Shown in pieces: positions 9,092 to 21,225 of a DNA stretch of 64,000 nt. The stretch's first letter is position 1; every line of letters starts with the position of its first letter. Both the position numbers and the translations under genes were made by a program. The stretch spans positions 496,001 through 560,000 of the forward strand of contig JAGTXX020000001.1 of assembly GCA_019044685.2 (NCBI GenBank), given 5' to 3'. The notes beneath the pieces were generated by a model. That model made no database searches. It was not told where the DNA came from and worked only from the letters and a program-made list of their open reading frames with translations. Source of the DNA: Nannochloris sp. 'desiccata'. Its lineage: Eukaryota; Chlorophyta; Trebouxiophyceae; Chlorellales; Chlorellaceae.

Positions 9092-12084
9092 CTATTTCTG
9101 TGGAATGGTTTTGCGAAATTCCATCCTCTTCTGCACTTGCTCCATCTTCTGCACTTGCTCCAACGTCACGGGCACTAAATCAGGATTTTCAAGCTCCTTT
9201 TCGCTTAAATGCACCCCTAAAAGTGCTTTATTTAAATCTACACCCCGTGCCAGTTCTCTGGCTTCTTCCCCCTCCTCACCTTTCCAGCGGCTGACCTGCA
9301 TCTTGATACTACGCATCAAAGATAACCTATACGTCGCAATCATATGATCCGCCACTTTTGGAGCTGCATGAAATACAAATGTATTTCAAATTAAAAGTAA
9401 ATTTTTAAGAATCATTTTTAAGGGGAACGGCAGCAGGGTGTAGCAGAATAATCCAAAAAAAACAACCTAGAACTTCAACATTTTTTGAGCCACTTACCTA
9501 GTCGATTAATTAAATGCATCTCCAAATACGTTGGTCGTACAATAATGTTACCTAAAATATCCAATAATACTCTATCGCCCACCCTTTTATACCACCCTTT
9601 TGGTTGCCGAGCCACTGGATCTTGCCCACTAATCAAACCGAAATGATTATTAATCAAGGAATTATACTCATAAGCAAACGATTTATTGCCTACACGAGGG
9701 GAACCAAAGGTATACACACTCATATTAACACTAGGATGAGCGGATTTAATGGCATGGGCAGCGAGGGTAGCCAGCGCTCCACCAAGAGAGTGCCCGGTAA
9801 CATAAATTGAAACAGCCGAGCCACTGTTACTATCAGTGTTGCTTTCTGGGTCTTGATAACTGAATTCTTCGTTGATTAATTGATTTATTCTCGCAAGCAC
9901 CCGCTGATCAAATCCATTCTTTGTCCAAGCGTCCAGAAATCCTTTATGGACCCGGACAGGCGTTGGGATCAGCTTAAAGCCCCAAAAGGAACTCATAGGA
10001 GCCGTACGTGTAGGTGGATGGTAAACTTTTAAAAAATTGATGTCAGTTAATGCGTTCTCAAAACTTGAAGTGCCTTTAAAAGCCACTACAATGGTATTAT
10101 TTCCCCAAAGGATAATTCCCTTCGTGTCAGAAACTCCCTCGAAGAAGAGTTCTGCCTTGGTAAGACCGTAGAAAGATTTTGCAAAGGGTACAGTACAGAG
10201 TAAAGGATCTCTACCAATCTCTCCAACCTCAAGATCTGCTATGACGTTGTCCATTTTCTCTGGTTGCTTCTTTTGATCGCCGTCCTTGGTCTCTCCTTCC
10301 ACTCCCGATAGTTGCTTATTAATGCTCTTTCCACCAGCAAGAGTACTAACACCACTGTTACCAGTGCCACCATATCCACCTGCTACCTCTTCAAGCTCTT
10401 CTTCACTCACTTTATACACTAATTTCGAGTAATGCAGCATTTTAATCGCTGTTTCAATACAAAACATGGGTTTCTTCCTCAGCGTCTTACTTCCCGCTAA
10501 TTTTGCATTTCTTCTTCTAATAGCTTCAGGAACTTGCTTTTCTGACCAGGCAAACTCCTGTAGCCACGCTTGCAATATCTCCTCTGCAGATCCAGGTTTC
10601 TTAGGCATAAAATAAAAACATAAAGAGCCTGCCATCGCTGTTCCCATGGCTTGCAAAGGGACCACCCCCATCCAGGTTTGCACAAAAGTCCAGCAATTTT
10701 GAGTTTGGATAGCTAACAACAACGTTGTAGACACAGTAAAGGTGAAAAATACAGGTAATACTTGCTCATGCTGAATGCCGAATACCATACGAGCGAGCCT
10801 CATCTCGGTGTAAGGTCTTGACCTGAGATCTTTATCGGTCTGCCATGCAAAATAGCAATACGTTAGAAAATAGGCCCAAATAATACAAATATGGACGATA
10901 AGGCCAATCTTTGCAGCGTCAGTAGAAGGCCCACATATAAGAGGACCATCACCAAGGCAACTATCGCCATATCCCTTGACCGTAAATTTAAGAAGCATAA
11001 TTATGAGAGTGGCTTGTAAAGCCCCCCAGAGAAGTAACTTTGGGAGGTGGATGCGTACAGGCGCGTCCATTACGAGAGCAGTAAGAGGTTGTTGCTGTAT
11101 CTCTGCTTCTACTGGTACATCTATGCCAATGGAAGCAGTACCGCCGTTGTCTCCCTTATCGTCAGTTATAAAATTATTTAGGGTTTTTTTGTTGGATGCC
11201 CTCCTTTTTTTCTCTTCTTTTTCTTCTATGGAGCTTTTAGTTTTACCCCTCCAAAACGAGGCATTATGAGCAAAAACTATCAATAGCAACAGCGTGCCAT
11301 TCCATAGAGTCCACTGAACAAAGCCAAGAGAGTACACCGCAAGTGATTGCCAACGACATGTCTTTGTCAAAGCATAGATCGCTGAAGCAAGCATAGCACT
11401 GAGATTACTAATCTGAAGGATCAAAACCAGAAACACAGAACTAGCAATATACATACGCCGCTTAGACCACAGTAATCCCGTTCTCCAGGCGTTGACTATA
11501 CGGCGAATAAAAACACCGGCGACAATGAGCAACACAGCTAGAAAAACAGAAGTGATAATTACTGACGAAAGAAAGTAGTCGTTGGATTCTTTCAACTCTG
11601 CATTAGCATCAGCCTCGAATTTCATACCTATAAGCGCAAACGTAGCGAGAAAGGAGAAGACATTTATAATATAAGAGCAGGTTCTCATTGCTTTTACTTC
11701 AGAAGACGCCGAAATCTCAATTCTAAGGATAACTTCTTCTTTTCCTGAGGTATTTTGAGCCCCGAAGCCATCGCCTTCTCCAGAAACAATAGGAGAGAGG
11801 AGATTGTTGTATTGCTGGATAACAGGCTCAGTGACATAGACGAAAGGTTTTGCCGCCGCTTCAGTGTATTGATTGACGACATAGGGTCGTGCTGCGCCTG
11901 CTGCGTTCTGAGCTACCCCTGTGACAGCATCTCCTACAACTTTGGTTGCGGCGACACCAGCATCAAAGGCGTTTCCTGCGTTGGTGAAAACACCACGACT
12001 GGCAATGTCTTTGACGACATCGGCAGCATCCTGGAATTTACTATTGTGACTAGGATTTGAGGCTTCCTCCTCGTTGGGTTGCAT
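9092..12084 (-). CDS. Polytopic class-3 lipase (sn-1 lipase type) with spliced C-terminal exon
   Basis: Two exons: 9480-12084 and 9092-9363, joined over a 116-base GT-AG intron, giving 958 residues. About eight hydrophobic segments (near residues 138-156, 168-191, 210-230, 245-270, 348-370, 392-414, 443-465, 475-495) precede a cytosolic lipase_3 domain. The nucleophile elbow is TGHSLGG (Ser about 766), with acid residue in SGQDPVARQP (Asp about 822) and His in LEMHLINRL (His about 857), a complete triad. The family hydrolyses acyl esters such as diacylglycerol; the multi-pass front recalls animal DAG lipases but has more segments. Without splicing the protein would stop after LGKWLKKC; splicing continues as LKKSPKVADHMIATYR and adds a charged helical tail. 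Ahead of the first segment lies a disordered leader. Confidence 0.85.
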
Positions 12085-12540
12085 TGCGCTGCTAGAATAT
12101 TTTAGTGGTAATTAAGAGACTTGGGTGGCTCGTCATGTATACTCGCTTTAATTAGTTTTAATTAGAGATTAAATTGAATAGCGACTTCCTAGGTAACCGT
12201 TGCGATTCTGCGCATTCTTTCTTAGAACCCGGTGTCGCAAGGATGTTGCAACATCATTATAGTCCTCCAAAGAGCATTTTGCTCGGAAATAAGGCGTTAC
12301 GACGTGACCTCTTGCCTGCTTTGAAGTGCTGAGTTGGAGACTGGTGCTGTAATTTTGAATTTCAAACTTCCTTTTAAAGAAAAGACAGAAAAAACTGCAG
12401 CATTAAATTGTCTAGTCACTTTTTGCAACTTTAAAATATTGTTGAGCGCTTGCTTGCGTGGATACAATTACACTGCAGAAGCTAGATATTTTGAAAATTT
12501 CTTGATCCGAACAGCTTGCTTCTTAAAGCAATCAATAAAA
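12085..12540. other. Intergenic divergent promoter region (lipase/ORC4)
   Basis: 456 bases between divergent genes. The ORC4 reading frame stays open upstream to 12334, but the only ATG in that stretch is the one at 12541, so the extension is most likely 5-prime UTR. No repeat or RNA gene seen. Confidence 0.5.
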
Positions 12541-15231
12541 ATGGATGCTGACGGTCCAGATGCAAGCTTTAATATTGAGTTAACGGATCCTGAGTATGTA
12601 AGTATCAAGATACCTCCAGTATTTTCAATTGATTTTGAAATTTCCTCCCCAGCAAGATCAAAGGCTGACTATCCGTTTTCTATTCCACAGGGTCGCACCA
12701 AAACCACGCTTGACTTAGATGGGTATCATGAAGGTGAAGGCGTAGAAGTTTGTAGCGCAGAACCTTCGGCTGATAAAAGCCCGGATGCGCCTAAGAAATT
12801 GCAAGGTGATGCCCCGATGCCTCTGGCTGCAGCTAAAAAGCCTAAGAAGCGCACATCTTTGCTGACTACTAGAGAGCATACTACATTGGAATCAGGTCCT
12901 AAGCGGTCTCAGCGTAGGATTCAGAAAACTGCAAAAGCAGAGGCTGCCAGTGCTGGTGCCGCTCCAGCCGGACAGGAAGTCCTCAAAAAGAAAGCCAAGA
13001 GAGGTCCTAAACCTCGCGCTGCTGCTCGTATTATTTCTTCCTTACCGTCTTCTTCTGTTGCGGTTCGAAATACACCTTTAGAAAAGAAGGATAGACGCGA
13101 TCAGCGATTGTTAGCAATTAAAGAGGCGGCGGATAAAGCAGCCGCAGTCGGCAGTTTAACCCCCCCTGCCCCTCAATCTCCTCTCGCAGAAGATTTTGTT
13201 GAAGAAGAGATCATCCGCTCTGTAGAGAAAAAGAAAAGGGAGCTTGAGCAGGCTAAAATCTTGGCTGAAAAGCCTGTTAATAAGAAAACTACTGGTATCA
13301 CTAAAAAGCGGAAACCCGAGAGATCCGGTGACGGTGGTGCAAAAGCTGTCGAAGAAAAAGAGGGCGAGGAAGTTGAGATTGAAGCTAACCCTAACGCTGC
13401 TGGTCCTTCTTCTAAACAAGTAAAACCAGCAACGGAGGACAAGGTTACAAAAGGAGCTGGAGCAACAGTTGCTGCTGAGATAGCAGCTATCCGTCGCAGT
13501 AAACGCTCACGAGGCGACGCACCCTCTCCCGCTGCTGCTATTCCCGCAACAACTAAAAAGAAAAAGAAAATCATCATACCTGTCGTAATTACACCTTCTG
13601 TAGAGAACACGTCTCTAGCAGAACTGCCTGTACCCACGACTAATACTAATAAAAATCAAATAGCTGAAGCTGGAGCTGCTGTGGACCTCTCGGCAATGCC
13701 TCCTTCTGCCCTTACAGCTACGGATGCAGCTCCAGCTGTTGATGACAATGATGGTGAAGATGAAAATATTGATATTGAGTACGACCAGTATGCTGACGTG
13801 GACCCAGCATGCGCAGCACGTGACTGGATCATGGCTGCTCTCTCAAATCCACGTGGCAAAGAAGCTTCTTCCGCTCTCTTACGTGACTCCCTCGAGAACT
13901 CTGTCGAAACAATCGTTTCAAACATTGAAGGGACTATTAGCAACGGTCAAAATAATTCTTTGTTGGTTCTGGGCGGCCGTGGCGCCGGTAAAACATTGGC
14001 CGTGGAACGAGCTTTGACTGCTATTACAACCCAATGGAACACCGACTCTGCAGATCCTCTTGTAGGTATCGTTCGTCTAGTAGGCTGGGCACATGCTGAC
14101 GAACGTACTGCCTTTAAAGAAATAGCCAGGCAGCTTTGCGGAACATTTCAACTACAATTTTCCCAGACAGCCTCCCTAGGTGACAATATTGAATTCTTGC
14201 GGAGTGTACTGGATGGATTAGCACGTGCGCATAAAGTAGCAGTCTTTCTACTTGATGACTTTGATTTATTTGCACGGAGAGCGAAACAAACGCTATTGTA
14301 TTGTTTGTTGGATGCCTTGCAAACTTCAGGCGTTCAAGCAGTGGTTTTGGGCACTACTGTACGACATGATTGTCTCGATTTATTGGAAAAGAGAGTGAAA
14401 TCTAGGTTAAGTCACCGCTCGATTATGATTCATCCTCCAAGTGGGGCACAAACTATCGAACCTGCTGCTGCTGGAGCTGCATCGCCTGGCTCGGCGGTGG
14501 CAGCAGCAGTGTCGCCTGGCGGAGGTGGAGTTGAAGAGCTTCCAAAAGAAGGTTCCATAGAAATTCTGCGTAAAATGCTGAGTTTGCCTGAATCCTTTCC
14601 TCATAAAAACCACATCCAAGCACATAACACTGCTGTTAAAGCCGCAGTCTCTCATAAAGCTGCTACGAAAGCGCTAAGTGAGTTTGTTACCTACCGAACG
14701 AGCTTACACGACTTGAGAAATGTAGCTCAGGCTACAATTGCTGCATCAAGTATCCACCCTAAGGGACTGATAACTCAGGAGGGTATAGCTTCTGCATGTG
14801 CCAACTTAGCTAAAGCTTCAGATCGAGGTATGGAGGCCTATATAGCTGGATTATCTGTCTTGGAACTGGCAGTATTAGTTGGAGCTCACCGCGCCACCCG
14901 CAGAGTGGATGGGAACCCTATCAACTTCGAAATGGCTTTCAAGGAATTTTACACATATTCTACTTCTGGGGATCATGTGGATAACTATACTAAAGGGGCG
15001 GCGTGTAAAGCCTTCTTTAAGCTCGCTGAAATGGGGCTGCTGTCTCCATCGACGGGGAAAGCCGATGCCAGGGTTGTTTCTGGAAATCACTTTGCACCAA
15101 TGTGTGTGCAGATAACGGCTTTAGAGCTTCGTATGGGCATTGATGAGCATCATAAATGTCCTGCAAAGTTGAAAGATTGGGCGACGAGGGAAGGAGGGCC
15201 TCTGACAACTGCCGCCGCCAATTTGGAGTAA
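12541..15231 (+). CDS. ORC4: Origin recognition complex subunit 4
   Basis: An 896-residue intronless AAA+ protein, the ORC4 subunit that helps load MCM helicase at replication origins. The first ~420 residues are disordered, rich in Lys, Ala and Ser, with basic clusters typical of nuclear targeting and DNA contact; animal ORC4 (about 436 residues) lacks this. The conserved part begins near RDWIMAAL. Walker A is GGRGAGKT (Lys about 484), followed by LAVERAL; Walker B is VFLLDDFDLFA (Asp about 572), then KQTLLYCLLDALQ and LLEKRVKSRLSHR, which is diagnostic for ORC4. A Gly/Ala/Pro insertion follows, then the C-terminal winged-helix part (LELAVLVGAHRA...FEMAFKEF). The ATG at 12541 is the first in frame. 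Confidence 0.93.
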   Translation: MDADGPDASFNIELTDPEYVSIKIPPVFSIDFEISSPARSKADYPFSIPQGRTKTTLDLDGYHEGEGVEVCSAEPSADKSPDAPKKLQGDAPMPLAAAKKPKKRTSLLTTREHTTLESGPKRSQRRIQKTAKAEAASAGAAPAGQEVLKKKAKRGPKPRAAARIISSLPSSSVAVRNTPLEKKDRRDQRLLAIKEAADKAAAVGSLTPPAPQSPLAEDFVEEEIIRSVEKKKRELEQAKILAEKPVNKKTTGITKKRKPERSGDGGAKAVEEKEGEEVEIEANPNAAGPSSKQVKPATEDKVTKGAGATVAAEIAAIRRSKRSRGDAPSPAAAIPATTKKKKKIIIPVVITPSVENTSLAELPVPTTNTNKNQIAEAGAAVDLSAMPPSALTATDAAPAVDDNDGEDENIDIEYDQYADVDPACAARDWIMAALSNPRGKEASSALLRDSLENSVETIVSNIEGTISNGQNNSLLVLGGRGAGKTLAVERALTAITTQWNTDSADPLVGIVRLVGWAHADERTAFKEIARQLCGTFQLQFSQTASLGDNIEFLRSVLDGLARAHKVAVFLLDDFDLFARRAKQTLLYCLLDALQTSGVQAVVLGTTVRHDCLDLLEKRVKSRLSHRSIMIHPPSGAQTIEPAAAGAASPGSAVAAAVSPGGGGVEELPKEGSIEILRKMLSLPESFPHKNHIQAHNTAVKAAVSHKAATKALSEFVTYRTSLHDLRNVAQATIAASSIHPKGLITQEGIASACANLAKASDRGMEAYIAGLSVLELAVLVGAHRATRRVDGNPINFEMAFKEFYTYSTSGDHVDNYTKGAACKAFFKLAEMGLLSPSTGKADARVVSGNHFAPMCVQITALELRMGIDEHHKCPAKLKDWATREGGPLTTAAANLE

Positions 15232-15626
15232 TAACGACAGCGGTTGGGCGGGAATACCTTAATTTGTAACTAGAAATGCTAAAAGCTTCTTAACTTTTGA
15301 CTGTTTTGGTGCATTGTTGACTTGAGTACAGGATAAAACTTGTAATAGTTTAGTATTAGTACATTACCTGGGCAGAGGGACCCCTTTTTTGAGTTGAGAG
15401 CAGGCCTCGATGAGCAGTTGTCTGATTCAATTGAAGAAAGAGGGAGGGTGGTGGGACGCTCTATCCTGGCCTTGAACAGCAGTTATGATCTCTTTGATGG
15501 CTCCATCTGGTTGTCTTTATTCCATCTGATAAACGATCATTCTCATCTTGGCCCAATTGATGATAACGAGGAGAAGCAACTAGATATCATCGTCAAATCT
15601 TAATAGCTGCAGCCAACCCAGTAAAC
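15232..15626. other. Intergenic region upstream of TPI
   Basis: 395 bases holding the ORC4 3-prime end and the TPI promoter and leader. An open stretch at 15394-15603 lacks an ATG and has no recognisable content. Confidence 0.45.
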
Positions 15627-16726
<1,100 letters not shown>

Positions 16727-17032
16727 GTTTTATAAGCACACAAATTTGGAGAGGAAATCTTAGAGAAAATCAAATTTTTTCATACAACACGTCTTTATAG
16801 CTAGGCTTTTCTTTCTTTCTATCTTTGCTCTTGCTTTCTTTCGATTTTTTTTTATTTGGGATGACCCAGAAAGCACCCCCTGTTATATAAATTGGATTGC
16901 GCATTGGTACTGTAAAAACTTAAACTACAATAGTGTGTATCAACAAAGTCGAAAAGTACAGGTCAGCTGGAAGAAAGCAAGAGACCAGTTCAAGTACACT
17001 TTAATTTTATTATTGATTGATGTGCGTATAAT
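16727..17032. other. Intergenic region between convergent TPI and Yos1 genes
   Basis: 306 bases, T-rich, holding the two 3-prime ends. No coding or repeat signal seen. Confidence 0.45.
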
Positions 17033-17635
17033 TTATCCAATAACTACTTTTAAGAAGATAACTACAATATTGAATCCTATAAGAGGAACTGCAAATTGAC
17101 AAAAAAAGGATTAAAGAGGAGCATATGTTATCAGGGTCTAGATGACAGAGCGGTTCAAAGTTTTTCCAGAAAAAAAGAAGTTTAACATTCTTATCCTACC
17201 TCGCATGTAGGTTGCTGCATGTAATGTTCCAATAATTTGGTGCTTTAGCGCTCCAGGGCCTTCACCCGTTGGTCTAGATCCTAGTTGTGAGAAGCCCCAG
17301 CCATCTGTTGCACAAAAGAAAGAGAAGAAGAGAGGAAAAAGGAAAGAGACAGTGTGAGAAGGAAGGGCGGTGAAATTAAAAAGCAGTCACTATCATAGGC
17401 AGCAATGAGGGCTAGACAAGTGTACATTTTTCTAAAAACCTCTGTTCATTAAGAATAGCTGCGGCATTGAAGAGCATCAACGCAGCCTACAAGGAGAGAA
17501 GGGGAACAGTAGAGTAACGGCAGCGATGACGGGGAGAGGAGAATGAGAATGATAGAAAGAAACGGAAAGGGCTGAGGAGCTCTTATCGGGCTAGATATGG
17601 CATAGATATACCTGTAGTAAAGTCCACAGTGACAT
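17033..17635 (-). CDS. YOS1: Yos1 / IER3IP1-like ER-Golgi transport membrane protein
   Basis: A small gene assembled from four short exons: 17612-17635, 17426-17486, 17200-17304 and 17033-17088. It encodes 81 residues with two hydrophobic segments, one at each end. All three introns are GT-AG with strong pyrimidine tracts, and the phases (0, 1, 1) keep the frame to a TAA. Diagnostic wording is shared with plant and animal Yos1/IER3IP1: MSLWTLLQA, NAAAILNEQRFLEKYGWGF, HQIIGTLHAATYMRVPLI. Yos1 works with Yip1 and Yif1 in COPII vesicle traffic between ER and Golgi. It shares a 276-base divergent promoter region with PA2G4. No single exon is long enough to stand out as an open reading frame, so automated calls could miss it. 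Confidence 0.9.
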
Positions 17636-17911
17636 TGTCTCCTAGGATGCAGCTTGGTATATTTTTAATGAGCAAAAATGAAAAGTGATCTAAGTGAAAA
17701 AGACTAGGTAGTTGACTCCTTCAGCGGTGATAATGATTTGCTTTAAATACAAAATAAAAGAAGGTGTAAATACTCTTGGCTGACGTTTGAATACGTGCGA
17801 TGTCAGGCCTCCTTGGACCACGGTGCTGTTTAAAACTAATCTTAGAAGAAGCGGCTGTCGGCACATGAGGCAGCAAATTATAATCAAGATTTATCTCGCC
17901 ATAACAACATC

Positions 17912-19333
17912 ATGTCTGATTCTGATTACGAGCCGGTAAGGGTTGTTCTTTCTCGCGGTTGCCGCCGGTGATGGAGAAATTGCGATTGATTGATGGCCCA
18001 TCGCTTTTTGATGTATGTGCAGGAGGAGGGTCTCACCAACCCTGACGTGGTGACGAAATATAAAGCCGCTGCTAAGATTGTCAACAGTGAGTCTCAATTA
18101 TTGTTAAAAAGACGGTATTTTATTGCTTGTTCATCTTCTGAATTTTGGTGATGAACAGCGGCTTACCCCCAACCTGTTTCGTTCTATAGATGCGTTAGCT
18201 GCTGTGATGGAGGCATGCAAGCCTGGTGCTAAGATCGTCGACCTTTGCGAAAAGGGCGACTCCTACATGGTCGAGTACGTGACAATCTAGCCATTCTAAT
18301 TTAATTTGCATATTATTCCATAATTAACCTGCTTTTCTAACCTTGTCTTCCCTCCAAAATATTCTACCATTGCAGTGCCGTCGCCAAGGAATTCAAAGGC
18401 AAGGATATTGAGAAGGGTATTGCTGTGCCCACCTGCATCTCCGTCAACAACTGTGTAGGCCACTTCTCCCCGCTGTCTGACAACACTCAAGAGATCAAAG
18501 AAGGCGATCTCGTCAAAATCGATTTAGGCTGCCAAATTGATGGCCATTGCGCCCAAGCCGCTCAGACTATCCTCGTTCAAACTGACCCTGCCGCCCCCGT
18601 TACCGGCAAAGCAGCTGACGTCATGCAAGCTGCTGCTACTTGTTACGAGGCTGCTGCCCGTCTTATCCGCCCTGGAAAGAAAATCTCTGAAGTTGCCCCT
18701 GTTCTTAATGAAATTGCCGAAGCTTATGGCTGCAATCTTGTTGAAGGAGTGATGTCTCACCAAATGGGTCGTTTCATTATCGATGGAGGAAAAGTGATCT
18801 TGAACAGACCTAACCCTGAACAGAAAATCGATGACGCTGAATTCGAAGAAGGTGAAGTCTATGCTATTGACATCATCATGTCCACCGGAGAAGGTAAACC
18901 CCGTGTTAACGAAGACCGCGAAACGACGGTCTTCAAGCGTGCATTAGACATGCAATATTCATTAAAAATCAAAGCAGCTCGTGAGTTATTTGCTGAGATC
19001 AACAAGAAATACCCTACTATGCTGTTCTCTCTTCGTGGTCTTGAGGACGGTGGTGCTGGAAAGACTCGTTTGGGCTTGGCGGATTGCCTTGCTCATGGAC
19101 TTTTGCAATCATACCCAGTGACCTACGAGAAGGCCGATGATCTTGTTGCTCAGGTCAAAGGAACTTTCTTATTGATGCCTAATGGAAGCGATCGTATCAC
19201 TTCCGCGCCACTTCAGACCTTACAGAGCGATAAATCTGTAGATAATGAGGAAATTAAGGCTCTTTTGTCGACTTCTTTAAAGAAGAAAAAGGGCAAGAAG
19301 GCGGCAAAGGAAGCAGCAAAGGCGCAGGCTTGA
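17912..19333 (+). CDS. PA2G4: PA2G4/EBP1-like protein (inactive methionine aminopeptidase fold)
   Basis: Four exons (17912-17935, 18023-18086, 18190-18274, 18376-19333) encode 376 residues. Exon 1 gives only MSDSDYEP. The fold is methionine aminopeptidase 2-like: DVVTKYKAAAKIVN, ISVNNCVGHFSPL, IDLGCQIDGHCAQAAQT, EGVMSHQMGRFIIDG. EBP1-family proteins have lost peptidase activity and instead bind ribosomes and RNA, regulating growth and ribosome assembly. The tail is a Lys/Ala-rich basic segment (SLKKKKGKKAAKEAAKAQA), as in plant EBP1, suited to nucleolar and RNA binding. All introns are GT-AG and confined to the first 60 or so codons. The gene is divergent from Yos1 and tandem with ClpS. Confidence 0.93.
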
Positions 19334-19787
19334 TCTAGAATAGTTTGAAAAGAGGATAGTAATTAACAGAAGTAGAGTCTTTAATGTCAAATATCTACAG
19401 TGGTGATGTGTTGCTCTCTATAGGAAAGTAAATTTGATTTTAAGGTGGAGCAGAGTAGCAAACAGGGTCGGTGTGTTAATTTTTATTTTTCAAATTTTCC
19501 GGTTATATTTTTGACCTGTGAATGCGCCCTTCCTGCCTGGTTCCTCTGATTTCGAACTTGCTGTAATTGCATAATATGATTGATAGAAGGTTTACCTTTG
19601 GAATTCTAGAGAGGTCCTGGAACAGGGGGGCCAAATCGAAAATCAAGACAAAATCGAGCCAGCCAGAAATTTTCTAGTGCGTGAACGCAAAAGTTGGAGA
19701 ATATAGTCGAGTTGACTAGCAAAGTGGCGTGCATTTCAAAATTTGATGTTCACTGGTATTACTGCAAGTTAAGCATAAATCTTCGCA
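19334..19787. other. Intergenic region between PA2G4 and ClpS
   Basis: 454 bases holding the PA2G4 3-prime end and the ClpS promoter. I see no gene or repeat. Confidence 0.45.
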
Positions 19788-20451
19788 ATGGTGGGGAGTG
19801 TGGTCACCTCTGCCTGCCGATTAAATTGTGGGGTAAAAGTAAGTTCGGGTCTCGGAAGCCCACATCTGCAGTATTCAACGCCCCTCGACGAGGCTATATT
19901 AATTCTATTGCTCATAATGTTGCAGGTGAAATGCAGTTCAGTGGCGTCTATGATCGTAAGAACCCCCCGATCTCTCGTTGTGGTCCATGCTCGAGGAAGT
20001 AGTAGTCCTGGGGGAAACGTTATTGATAGGCCTACTATTTCGCCTGACATCACGAAAAGGTAAGCAAAAAGTTCCTCCCAACTTTACAGAAATATCCTCT
20101 TGGAAAACCAGATGTTTCCTCATGTAACTCAACGTCAAAAAATCTAACCTCCCCGCCCGCCTTATTGTTCTTAAATCCAGACGAGAGACCCGCAAGAAGA
20201 AACCCCCTAGCTACCGAGTCCTCCTCCACAACGATAACGTCAATAAAAGAGAATATGTCGTGCAAGCCTTGCTCAAAGTAGCAGGCCTGTCTGTAGAACA
20301 GGCGTTGAACGTCATGCAGGAGGCACACGCTAATGGCCTTGCCATCGTTACTGTCTGTGCCCAGGAGCAGGCTGAAACTATCTGTGAAGGTTTGAGAAAC
20401 AGTGGACTTATCGCTACCCTTGAACCTGATAGTGGCCCTTCAGCAGCTTGA
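19788..20451 (+). CDS. CLPS: Plastid ClpS adaptor (N-degron recognition for Clp protease)
   Basis: Three exons, 19788-19838, 19926-20059 and 20181-20451, give 151 residues. The N-terminus (MVGSVVTSACRLNCGVK and following basic, Ser-rich residues) is transit-like. The ClpS core is YRVLLHNDNVNKREYVVQAL, then AGLSVEQALNVMQEAHANGLAIVTVC and QEQAETICEGLRN, including the acidic pocket region (HNDN). ClpS delivers substrates with destabilising N-termini to the ClpC/ClpP machine, in the stroma for plants. Intron 1 (87 bases, GTAAGT...TTGCAG) has a length divisible by three and no in-frame stop, so an unspliced transcript would still encode ClpS with 29 extra residues in the leader. If exon 1 is wrong, a start at MIVRTPRSL in exon 2 is the alternative. 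Confidence 0.9.
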
Positions 20452-21225
20452 TTTTACAAAGTAGTTCCAAATTGACGATAAGAATAATTCTGATAATGGT
20501 TTTAATTTTTTAATTTTTATTATTATAATATAGCTTGACAGTGTCTTTCCCTTTCAAATTCCGTGTCTCTATTTTGAAGGTGTAGTATAATTGCGCTTTG
20601 GAATTAGAGACACTTCCCCTTTTTCCGCTTTATTTGATTCTTTTTTGGGGAAAATCGGCAGTGGTCTCAACAGAGCACTGTGTTTAACCAGCGCTGTTTA
20701 GTCGCTCCCGCCTTTCCTGTCCTTCCCTTTCCTTATAATATTCCATCTTATACATACGTATCTACCTGTCTGTTTGTCTTTTAACTGGAAATACAGAGAG
20801 AAAAATATCAAAATTTCTACATTTCTTTCTCTCCTTGATCTTTGAGATAATAATTTTTCCGTTTTTTCTTTTTTGTCCTTTTTGTTGTAGCGCCTTTTTT
20901 TTCAGTCTTTTTCCTTTCTACAAATCATTCCATAACAGAGAGAGATTTCCTTCATCACTGGTAGCATTTCTAGTCCTGTCTGACTGTTTCCTATGTTCCT
21001 TTCTGCTCCCCTGGCTTTGAAATTTCCCTTGTTTAAAAGAATGGTCAACCGAGAAGGTGAAGAAAAGTACATGTGACAGTCAGAATGTAAAATAAGAGGT
21101 TGAAAAGAGATTCTTATTCAAATCCAAGTATTCATTTCGATAAAAAAAGGTCATAAGAAAAGTAATCATTCAAGTCAGATCATGGGAATATAAAAAAAAG
21201 TTAATAATCAAAGTAAAATTAAAAA
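20452..21225. other. Intergenic region between convergent ClpS and M43-like genes
   Basis: 774 bases, unusually T-rich on the + strand (long pyrimidine runs near 20835-21020). A 9-bp perfect inverted repeat (20563-20571 with 20605-20613, GTGTCTCTA) with a 33-base loop lies here; its role, if any, is unknown. No coding exon with family similarity was seen. Confidence 0.4.

Noticed and set aside
13173..13637. 154-codon antisense frame in ORC4
   Set aside because: Shadow of a low-complexity Lys/Ala region.
17690..18097. Minus-strand open frames near the PA2G4 5-prime end
   Set aside because: They overlap PA2G4 exons or promoter and lack similarity; Yos1 is the real minus-strand gene next to it.
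20563..20613. 9-bp inverted repeat considered as a structured RNA or terminator
   Set aside because: One short stem with a 33-base loop; chance occurrence is likely in 64 kb.
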